Shown: positions 23,701-35,392 of the stretch, piece after piece
How positions within the stretch are numbered: the first letter of the stretch is position 1
Layout of the letters: the number at the start of each line of letters is the position of its first letter
Assembly: GCA_009746045.1 (NCBI GenBank)
Contig: RPFO01000406.1
Coordinates: 298,501 to 362,500, forward strand
Source: Mesostigma viride
Taxonomy: Eukaryota > Streptophyta > Mesostigmatophyceae > Mesostigmatales > Mesostigmataceae
Direction of reading: 5' to 3'
Length of the DNA: 64,000 bases
Notes under the pieces: model-generated
The model's database searches: none
Seen by the model: only the letters and a program-made list of their open reading frames with translations
Told to the model about the DNA's origin: nothing
Position numbers and translations under genes: made by a program

Positions 23701-26700
23701 ATCTTATAGCCGTAGCTGTGATAAGGGGTCTTATAGCCGTAGCTGCGATAAGGGGTCTTATAGCCGTAGCTGCGATAAGGGGTCTTATAGCCGTAGCTGC
23801 GATAAGGGGTCTTATAGCCGTAGCTGTGATAAGGGGTCTTATAGCCGTAGCTGCGATAAGGGGTCTTATAGCCGTAGCTGTGATAAGGGGTCTTATAGCC
23901 GTAGCTGCGATAAGGGGTCTTATAGCCGTAGCTGCGATAAGGGATCTTATAGCCGTAGCTGTGATAAGGGGTCTTATCACCGTAGCTGTGATAAGGGGTC
24001 TTATAGCCGTAGCTGTGATAAGGGATCTTATAGCCGTAGCTGTGATAAGGGATCTTATAGCCGTAGCTGCGATAAGGGGTCTTATAGCCGTAGCTGCGAT
24101 AAGGGATCTTATAGCCGTAGCTGTGATAAGGGATCTTATAGCCGTAGCTGTGATAAGGGATCTTATAGCCGTAGCTGTGATAAGGGATCTTATAGCCGTA
24201 GCTGTGATAAGGGATCTTATAGCCGTAGCTGTGATAAGGGGTCTTATAGCCGTAGCTGTGATAAGGGGTCTGATAGCCGTAGCTGCGATAAGGGATCTTA
24301 TAGCCGTAGCTGCGATAAGGGATCTTATTGCCGTAGCTGCGATAAGGGATCTTATAGCCGTAGCTGCGATAAGGGATCTTATAGCCGTAGCTGCGATAAG
24401 GGGTCTTATAGCCGTAGCTGCGATAAGGGATCTTATAGCCGTAGCTGTGATAAGGGGTCTTATAGCCGTAGCTGCGATAAGGGGTCTTATCACCGTAGCT
24501 GTGATAAGGGGTCTTATAGCCGTAGCTGCGATAAGGGGTCTTATAGCCGTAGCTGCGATAAGGGATCTTATCACCGTAGCTGTGATAAGGGGTCTTATAG
24601 CCGTAGCTGTGATAAGGGGTCTTATCACCGTAGCTGCGATAAGGGGTCTTATAGCCGTAGCTGTGATAAGGGATCTTATAGCCGTAGCTGCGATAAGGGG
24701 TCTTATAGCCGTAGCTGTGATAAGGGGTCTTATAGCCGTAGCTGTGATAAGGGGTCTTATAGCCGTAGCTGTGATAAGGGATCTTATAGCCGTAGCTGTG
24801 ATAAGGGATCTTATAGCCGTAGCTGTGATAAGGGGTCTTCTAGCCGTAGTTGTGATAAGGGGTCTTATAGCCGTAGCTGTGATAAGGGATCTTATAGCCG
24901 TAGCTGCGATAAGGGATCTTATAGCCGTAGCTGTGATAAGGGATCTTATAGCCGTAGCTGTGATGAGGGGTCTTATAGCCGTAGCTGCGATAAGGGGTCT
25001 TATAGCCGTAGCTGTGATAAGGGATCTTATAGCCGTAGCTGTGATAAGGGATCTTATAGCCGTAGCTGTGATAAGGGGTCTTATAGCCGTAGCTGTGATA
25101 AGGGGTCTTATAGCCGTAGCTGTGATAAGGGGTCTTATAGCCGTAGCTGTGATAAGGGATCTTATAGCCGTAGCTGCGATAAGGGATCTTATAGCCGTAG
25201 CTGTGATAAGGGGTCTTATAGCCGTAGCTGTGATAAGGGATCTTATAGCCGTAGCTGCGATAAGGGATCTTATAGCCGTAGCTGTGAGAAGGGGTCTTAT
25301 AGCCGTAGCTGTGATAAGGGGTCTTATAGCCGTAGCTGTGATAAGGGATCTTATAGCCGTAGCTGTGATAAGGGATCTTATAGCCGTAGCTGTGATAAGG
25401 GGTCTTATAGCCGTAGCTGTGATAAGGGATCTTATAGCCGTAGCTGTGATAAGGGATCTTACAGCCGTAGCTGTGATAAGGGATCTTACAGCCGTAGCTG
25501 TGATAAGGGATCTTATAGCCGTAGCTGTGATAAGGGATCTTATAGCCGTAGCTGTGATAAGGGATCTTATAGCCGTAGCTGTGATAAGGGGTCTTATCAC
25601 CGTAGCTGTGATAAGGGATCTTATAGCCGTAGCTGTGATAAGGGATCTTATAGCCGTAGCTGCGATAAGGGGTCTTATAGCCGTAGCTGTGATAAGGGGT
25701 CTTATAGCCGTAGCTGTGATAAGGGGTCTTATAGCCGTAGCTGCGATAAGGGGTCTTATAGCCGTAGCTGTGATAAGGGGTCTTATAGCCGTAGCTGCGA
25801 TAAGGGGTCTTATAGCCGTAGCTGTGATAAGGGGTCTTATAGCCGTAGCTGTGATAAGGGGTCTTATAGCCGTAGCTGTGATAAGGGATCTTATCACCGT
25901 AGCTGTGATAAGGGGTCTTATAGCCGTAGCTGTGATAAGGGGTCTTATAGCCGTAGCTGTGATAAGGGATCTTATAGCCGTAGCTGTGATAAGGGATCTT
26001 ATAGCCGTAGCTGTGATAAGGGGTCTTATAGCCGTAGCTGTGATAAGGGATCTTATAGCCGTAGCTGCGATAAGGGATCTTATAGCCGTAGCTGTGATAA
26101 GGGATCTTATAGCCGTAGCTGTGATAAGGGGTCTTATAGCCGTAGCTGTGATAAGGGATCTTATAGCCGTAGCTGCGATAAGGGGTCTTATAGCCGTAGC
26201 TGTGATAAGGGATCTTATAGCCGTAGCTGTGATAAGGGATCTTATAGCCGTAGCTGTGATAAGGGGTCTTATAGCCGTAGCTGTGATAAGGGATCTTATA
26301 GCCGTAGCTGCGATAAGGGATCTTATAGCCGTAGCTGTGATAAGGGACCTTATAGCCGTAGCTGTGATAAGGGGTCTTATAGCCGTAGCTGCGATAAGGG
26401 GTCTTATAGCCGTAGCTGTGATGAGGGATCTTATAGCCGTAGCTGCGATAAGGGGTCTTATAGCCGTAGCTGTGATAAGGGGTCTTATAGCCGTAGCTGC
26501 GATAAGGGGTCTTATAGCCGTAGCTGTGATAAGGGATCTTATAGCCGTAGCTGTGATAAGGGATCTTATAGCCGTAGCTGTGATAAGGGATCTTATCACC
26601 GTAGCTGTGATAAGGGATCTTATAGCCGTAGCTGCGATAAGGGATCTTATAGCCGTAGCTGTGATAAGGGCTCATGCGGCAGGGGCAGACAGGCAGATGG

Positions 26701-29700
26701 GAGCCCGGTGGTGGTTCCTCGTGCGCCGGCAGGAGCCCCTGTGCCCCGTCTTTGCCGGCAGGCACGTGTGATTGTCGTGTACATATGACTTGTGTGTAAA
26801 TGTCTCTGTGTGCGTTGATGTGTGTTATGATATGTGTGTTACTATGTGCAACGATCTGTGTGTTGACGCGTGTGTAATATGTGTGTCCATATACGCGTTG
26901 ATATGTAAGTAAATATGTGCGTTAATGCATGCATTGATACGTACGTGTTTACATGTGCGTTAATTATGTGTGTGTGTGTGTGTGTGCTGTGTGTATGCTG
27001 TGTGTCATAGTACAGAGGGCAGGCCGCGCATGCCAAGCGGACAAAGGGATGCAACGGTTCCGTGCATGCGGCTCACGCCGCCTAGGGGCATGCAACCGTC
27101 CCAGTGGCCAGTTGACAGCCAGTTGACAAAGTCAAGGAGACATTGCCGCGCATAGGAAAGCGGCCAAGCTGTGCAGTTTGAAATTGTATGTGCTGTAGAG
27201 AGCACGATAGGGCCATGCCTCACTGGCCAAAGTGGAAGTGGGCTGGCACGTACTACCCGGTGTGAACAACGAGAGTGCGGCACGTGCTGACAACTGGAGG
27301 CTACCAGCAGCGACTCGATGACGCAGCTTGCCAGCCATGTTCACCACAGACCCAACAATTTCAGTCCCCTTGACAGACCACGCACCCCTCAAGGCACACA
27401 AGGCCAACGACCCTACCTGTCGCTATAGAACTTGGCGCGGAGTCGCCAGCGTACACGCATCTACCACAGGCAGCCAGTCGCCAGCTTACCTGTCGCGCGC
27501 CAGAACATCCACGCGGAGTAATTTCGCCAGAATGTATTTATGCCGGAACAAGCACACAACTTACCAAATCCCCCCGCGGGAGGGAACACATGCGCCGCGT
27601 CGCCCACCAAGAACAGCTTGGCGTTGTTGCCCCCCCCCTTACTGCTCTCGTGGCCGCCCGCGTCGAACCGTTCAGCCACCAGCGCAGACATGGTCCACCC
27701 GCGGATGGAGCGGATGTTTAGGGGAAGGCCCTCCACGCCGCAGGCCTGCCGGATCAGGCGCGCCGACGTCTGCGATAAGGGAGGGGCACCCAGAGGCTCC
27801 ACATGCACTCCATTACTACACGCAATCAATTACTACAACTTAAACAAAAAAAAACTTGACTCAACACAAAGATGATAGTATTACTGTTTATAACTTGTAC
27901 ATAAAAGGCTTCCGGGCAACTCCCTACTAGTCTAGACCCATCGCCACCTTTACCATTTCCTTTCTTTCCTTCTCATACCCCCCCTACTCTTTTTTCCCCA
28001 TTCTCTGTTTTCCCCTTTCTCCTGCCGCACCTCAGCATGCTAGCCCAGCTGACTCAACGCCACGAGGTTGGTGAGCTGTCAGCGCCCTGTTTGGCAGCAA
28101 AATCAATGTCTTGGGGAGTCAGGACCAATACCTTTATTGCCCCTGCCATCGGCTTCACCCACCCCACTTGCCTCCGGCGCAGTGGTGTGCCTGGATAGCT
28201 GTGTGCGGCGGGACTCTAGCGGGGCTTAGCAAGAGGCATCACAGGGTCTGCACGTGTACGTTGTGCTGGCCAATGGGCAACAAGCTGGCGGATTGCAATG
28301 GTCACGGCCTAACATGCCCACCTGTCGGCTGTCAGTGCTTCACCACTCGAGGGATTGAATCCTTGCCGATGCCTGAGCATGGACTCATCAGCCCTTGAAG
28401 TCCATAGACTAGTCAAGTCATGTTTCATGGTAATCGAAGCTAGGCCAGTGTAGACACTAGGGCATATGTTTGCGATGTGACAGATGTGCGGTGATGCATG
28501 CTCATGCGGTGATGCGTGCACAGCAGAGAGAGGAAAGTCATGAATCAACACTTTCGCATTTCGTTCTGTAACAACAATCAAAGCAAAGATGGGCCCAAAC
28601 CCGCTCACCTCGAGAGTGAAGTCCTTCAGTTCTTGGAAGGGTGGGAAGAACGGGATCTGGCCACAACGGTCGGTGCATGAATTTAGCAGAAAGAAGCAGC
28701 ACAGGGGTGCCAGTGCAACGCGGTGGCAAAGCCAAACTATATTGGAGGGTGAGACAAGAAACACGACGGGAAATCCCAGCAGGTCAAGCCTAGAGTCATG
28801 CTATCTAAATCAGCCGAGTACTAACAAGCGGCCTCACAGAGACGTATCTAAGACCTCATGAAAGTATCATCCATGGAGGGTAGAGCCAAACAAAGCAAAA
28901 GAGGATCTCATGTGCCAACAAAGCCACACTGCAGCGAGTAGTGATAACCTTGTCCACCTGAAACACTGCTATCATAGTCGTAAGTGCCATGGCCTCTGTG
29001 TAGCCATAAGGCCAGTCGCAGTACCCGTGATCCACCCACCCAGACTGCGTTGGCCGACGTCTAATAGTTAATTGCTGATGTGCCCAGTGCCACATAGCCA
29101 CGAGCCAACAGTGATCCTGCATCAACACAGTGGGATGGGCTCGTTTTAAGCACCTTGGCATGGGCTCTCCGTCGACCTTATGCTGTCGCGTAAATCTTCA
29201 GTGGGCACCTTGAGAAGGAAGGTGCCTGTGTGGGGTGCTTGCCTCATGATTCAGGTGACGGTCCGTGATCTGACTCATCGCACAGGGGAACGATTCATAC
29301 ATTGTTTTCATTCTGATAAAAGTAGCAAAGATTGGCTCTACATTTCCTTCGGAAAGCTTCTCTAACCGTTACCCGTGCCTGCCCTTCTTTATAACCTGCT
29401 CTTGTATGTTACCCGTGCCTGCCCTTCTTTATAACCTGCTCTTCTATTGCATCGTTCGTGGCCCCGAGCCAACATGCTAATGTGGCACCAAAGCCATGTT
29501 GTAGCTTCACAAGCCATGACCACCCTAAAAGGTTTCGATCTGTGGTAACACTAGCCAACTATGACTACAGGTCATGCCCACCCTCATCCGTCACAATACA
29601 TATGCCCACACCAAGCAGTTGCAAACTGTGGCCATTTTAATCAGTTACCATGGCCACCCCAATGGGTGATTGCCAGCTCTGGCCACACCCACCCGTGCAA

Positions 29701-30682
29701 CAAGCCCGCCCTGCCCGAGAATGCGAAGTATCTGCATGGCCAGAAATGTAGACACGGTACCGAGGACCCACCGGCCCTGGCCATCCTAAACTTCTACACG
29801 CCGTGGCGAACCCTTCCACCAGATGTGAGATAGCGACTGCATTGCCAGAACAAAAGCCGCGGTACCTAGATAGGACCCACGTATCCTGGCCACCCTATAT
29901 AGTTAACAGCCATGTCCACCAAACAGCGCTACAGGTCGTGGCCACCCCAAACAGTTCAAAGCCACCCCCAACGAGTAACAGACAGTACCAACGCAAGCAG
30001 TGCTTACAAGCTCTGGCCACACAGCTCGTTCAACAAGCTCGCCCACCAGCCCTAGCCACTTGCGAAAGGGATTTGCAATAGCTATGGGACACCCTAGCTA
30101 TTGCAAATAGCTATCGCAAATAGAGCTAGACAGGTAGGTACGATACCTATGGGGCACCTACCGTATAGGGGCTAGGATCCACCCTACACACCCACCCTGT
30201 TAGTAATGGCCACCCTCCGCAGTTAGGCGCCATGGCCACCCTAAAGGGTGGTTGTAAGCCCGGGCCACACCCACCTGCGAGACAAACTAGCACGCAATAG
30301 CAGAACAACCATTGCATGTACAGTACAACTTCTGCACCTCCCTCGCCTCGGTGGCTTCTGTTCTGGAAGATGCTATCTTCAGCAACCCCCCACCCTGGCC
30401 ACACCCACCTGCGCCACAAACTCGCCCAAGCCGAGGTCGTGCGCGATGATCACCGCGATGACCTCGTGATTGAACGCAAAGTAGAGCATGGCGCGCCGCC
30501 CCGCCTGCCTCAGCCGCTCCGCCAGTTCCCTGGAGAAGAAGTGCACGCTGACCAGGTGCTGCATGCCGGCATCCCCCCGCATGCGGATGCCAGCCGTGTC
30601 CGCGCGCATGCTGCTTCCGGCGCCATCTGCCGCTACCAAATGGTCACACGTCACCATCAGGCGGCGCGGGGGAGCGGACTGG

Positions 30683-30737
<55 letters not shown>

Positions 30738-33700
30738 ATGGTGAAGGTGATGATGATCGGGATGCTGGTTGTGAAGATGGCAGGATGAGATCTGCTACTT
30801 CCCCAATGCTCTTGTCCCTGCCCGCTGTCCCCCCTGCCAAAAGATTTTTCCGAGGTTATCATCATGGAGGAAAGAAGGGGGGCGCCAGCGAAGAAAGGGA
30901 CGCATGTTGGATGGATAGTGAGTAGCGGGTAGTAGTGTGTGCTGGCAGGCGGTGCGAGAGCCCGAAGATGACCAGTGAAAACAATCACAAGGCATGTGCT
31001 GACAGCGCACATGCATGGAACTTCCGCAGAAAACAGCTAGATAGCAGTGTACAGGCACGACCGAGAGCTTCATGCATCAAGTGCACAAAATGCCAAGTGC
31101 AAACATCGGGCTTCAAATCTTGGTGCCAGTCGCGGGGACAACCAGGGAGGCAATTGGACAACCAACGACCATGGCTGTAGTAGTATGAAGGAGACAACCA
31201 GCGAAGGCCAGAAATCGGAAGAATCCGGACCATGGTGGCTCGAGCCTGCTGTAGTATACTACTAAAAAGAGTGACTTCCCAAACCTGTTCACGCAGCGGA
31301 CGTGCTGCTTGCTACCATCCCTTACGGTCAATAGCTGACGGACCGCGCCACAAAGACACACCAAGGGCCGGAGAGAAATGAAGACCCTCAGCAACTCCAA
31401 TATAGGGATTGCAGCAGCACAGTGAAGAACAAAACCTGCTACATGAGCTTAAATCCGCTTTGCAAATCCAAGCATTGAGACGGGATAACCATGAGGCACC
31501 TCCAAGTTTTGACTTCCATGCTATTTACGCCCTACAATCCATGTCATGTCGACGAATTCCATGTTAATTCAACTTCCCTTGCACTGCATGCGTGACGGGG
31601 TGATGCATTAGGAAGCTTAGTGAACTTGTTACGGCTTCAAGCGACTCATGGAAAACGTTGCCTTCTAGCAACTCAGCAACGTCATTACCTTGTGGCAGAG
31701 ACCGCATCATGAGACCTAGTGGAGCGCTTACCTTGCGACAAACCCCAGGCCGCCTTGCCCGCTTGCGTTCTATTGACAGGTGTCAGCCGGACCTGCACAT
31801 GTGCGCGCTGCAGGGTGCCAGGGACCACCTGGGCCTCATAACCCATCAAAATCTTGTTGCGCGGCGGGCCGCCTTCTTGGAAACTGTTGGAAAGGGTCAA
31901 GTGCGAACCGGGTAAGCGTTTGAAGGTCAGGTACTGTGGTCTGCAGCCAGCAACGCGGTGCCCCTGGTTTTCTCCATCCGCAATCCTCACAGTAAAGGGC
32001 GAGCAGACTAGACTAGGCTATTGCCCACGAACAAATACAATAGCAGTAACAAGAACGGGGGCTTCGCCCCCGGGCCCCCGGTAGTAACCAATATTGTGCC
32101 TCTCCGGCGTTTGTGGCCGGTCTCCGGCCGGACACGTCACCTACTCTACTACAACCGTCCACGGAACCTGTGCACATTTAGGGCCCACTGAACGCGAGCA
32201 AATATTCCAGTCCGGGCGACCAACTTGAGTGAAAATCTGTGAAAATCGTACGCTAGTTCCCGGCCAAACGGAGATTCTAGAGATATTTGCCCTTCCCATG
32301 GCGCTACGGAGATGTGCGACTGAGGTCGTTACCATTTGACCAATAGATGTTCGGTTTGAAACTGACCACGAGTTGTTACTGGTCGATCTTCGCTGCCTCG
32401 GACACCTTTTTTGGACACGTTGGAGAAAACGGTTGCAGCTCTCTGAGCATCAGATACTTGGAATTTTTGTTACGTTCGTATCGAGAGTAGATTTCTGATG
32501 GTAGGTTCCTCATGCAGTTGTAACCCACGCCTCTCGAGTAGGGGACCAATAGATGATCGGTTTGAAAGTGACCACGGGGTGTTACTGGTCGATACACTTG
32601 GTGTTGCTCATCCCTGATCACTGAACTCGTATTTTTAATTGGCTTAAAGCCACACATTGGCCGAGTCAACGGAAGTTTTTGTAGTTCAAAACGCCACAAG
32701 TGGCCTAGCGCCACTAGCAACAAAAACCTTAATCGAATCACTGCATGTATAGTATCGCCTGATAAAAAGCCGTGGTCAGTTTCAAACCTATCATTTATTG
32801 GTTCCTTACTCAAGGGGCGTGAGTTACAACTGAATGAGACAGCCGATAACCGGGCAACAACCCCACCACGTTTGTCGCACACATACCGCTTGAATCGGTC
32901 GCAATGCCGCAATTCTGTGGTCAATAGGCCACGCTACTCGAATACGGAAGAGTTTTCGCAACACTTTTGGCAAGAGTTTGGGCAAACTACTTTCGCCAAG
33001 CCAGCCAAAATCGCAAGGTTTGCTGTCCCACAAGAGTTTGGCCGCAATGGTGGCACAAATGGGACAAACTTTGGCGCGCAACCAGGGGACGCAACCAAGC
33101 CAACTGCACGCATGTAAGGGAACCCCTACGGTCGACCCCCCAATCGCGGTCGCCGCGGAACGCTACTCGCACGCGGCAACAGTTTGCTTTTAGGGTTTGC
33201 GCAAACTTTTCGCTGTCTAAAATTATAATATAAAGGGCAACAATACTCATTATAGCATTTCAAACAACAACAACAAAGATTCATGCTAGTGAGGAATAGC
33301 AGGGCGGCAGCCACCGGGCCATCTTAATACCTGTCACCTCGTCAAAACTAGCAAAGCTGTGCTCCATGAATTGGTTGAAGGAAGATTATATTTCCCTCCA
33401 AAAACTCCACGTTAACTCAAAAGCTACGTGGGAAACATGGGCTGGTAAGGTCATTGCTGTAGTATTATGGCATCGTTAGGGAAGAGATGCCGATAGAGGA
33501 AAGAAGATGCAGAGAAGGAAGGAGTGAAGACGTTGAGAGACCAGAATACGTTTTTTTCTTACCCCAGGTGGCAGACGCATGAGTGGGAGCAGGACACACA
33601 TTGGTAGGTGATTCTTCCCGACGTGACACGCTCTTCATTGCATTATCCTTCCACGCCTCGAATGACTATAAATTGTGTTGATGCTAGCGGGGATGTCACT

Positions 33701-35361
33701 AGTGCGAAGGACTCCCAATAATGACGGCGCGTTGCGCCATGAACAGAAACCCGGCTTTTCCCACGCCAACGGCTAGGCTTGCGCAGGAGACCTGACGGGG
33801 TACCAGGATTGGCAGGATCTGGCACTACCGCCAGAAAATTCAAGAAGACTAATCAGGTGTGCAGGAGACCAATCGAGCACTTCGCTAAAGTCAGAAGCGT
33901 GAAGCTTCTGGTGTTCCTAATCCTACCGACAGCAAAACCCTACCAAGAGCGAAAAGCCACACACCTGCTCACGTCGCTCCCCCCTCGCATCCACGCCACG
34001 GCCCCGCTGGCATCTGTCATATCCATGCGCTGGTACAGCATCCGCATCAGCCGGTTCTGGGCCAGATGCACCACGCCGTGGCAGCTGTGTGAGCCCAGCC
34101 CCTGCGTGCTGGCTGCCGACACCGCAGGCCCCGCATACCCTGCACAGCCATGCGGGTTTTGCACCACAGGACGGTTTGCCGCAGAGGGCCTCGTAGCCAT
34201 TGCTTTCAATACCGGTGGCTGGCATCCATGGGAGGCAGTGCCATGGTCCAGCATTCGCTGATTGGACCATGGGAGATCTGCGCAAGCACCAGCATGGTGG
34301 CTACAGGGAGGCACGGATCATCCCTTTGTTGTGGCGTGCCCCTTTGCTACGGTGGTTTCGAGGCATGAACCGTCCCTTTGCTTTGGTGCGCCCTGGCGTA
34401 AAGGAAGATGAGCGAAATAACAGAACGACGTAGTGACACAACACCGTGATGGTAGTAACATACAAGTATAACATAACCACAGACAGCTAGTGACATAAAA
34501 CGACATGCCGCCTATGACATAAAACGACATGTTGCTGACAACGTAACAGCATAGGCCATGCTGAGCTGGCTAGTGGGCAGGACGTGCGGGGCCTGAGTCC
34601 TTAACCCGAAGCCAATGCAAAAGGGTGCCAGCTCTCATGTGCGCTGATTGCAACGCAAACAAGTTGGTGCCTGTCCGAGCCCGCTCCTGTTCACGCGCTC
34701 TACTGGAAACCCCTAATGCGCGCCTGAAACAATAACGAAAGGCCATGCCATGCACAAGCAAACCTGCCCTGATGGGAAAAAAATTGCAGCTATGTCGTTT
34801 TCCACTTATAGTGAAAGAACACACGCAGACCGCTCCCTTTCTTCCTCGTACCAGCATCGCTTCGAGGCGTGGTCGGGGAGAGGACGATGGTGCCCAGAAC
34901 AAGACCACAACAGCACAATGGGATACTAATCACTAGAACAACAACAATAACAACACCTCAGCCGAAGATAGCGCATCCTCGTACAGGACCCACAACGAGG
35001 ATCAAAACAAAGTGGTGCCCAGAATATCACAATACCACAATAGATATTGACAACAATAATGGTAATAATGATAATAATAATAACACCGCACTTAAGTACA
35101 GCTCGCGTCCTCGTACCGGCGTCCGAACGAGGCGCAGTCGGGAAATGGTCGATGGTGCCGAACTGGCGGCCCAGCAGCGTGCCGCAGTAGATGAACCGCC
35201 GCCAATCATCGAGTGGGGGGCTGGCCGCCTCCACTTGTTTGGCGAGGGATGGGTGGATGTGGCGAAGCACCTGATTGTTGACACATGAATTCGCTCATGC
35301 ATGCACATACGCGCATACACACAAACGTACTCACGCCAACATGGACGCATGAACGCACAGG

Positions 35362-35392
<31 letters not shown>

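Noticed and set aside
20856-26771. 1971-codon plus-strand frame and 1954-codon minus-strand frame
   Set aside because: Both follow automatically from a stop-free 27-base unit. They lie in an intron and lack any non-repeat domain.
30379-30840. Protein with a poly(Ala-Thr) segment read through 30684-30737
   Set aside because: The Ala-Thr run is intronic microsatellite. The phase-0 acceptor at 30678 excludes it.
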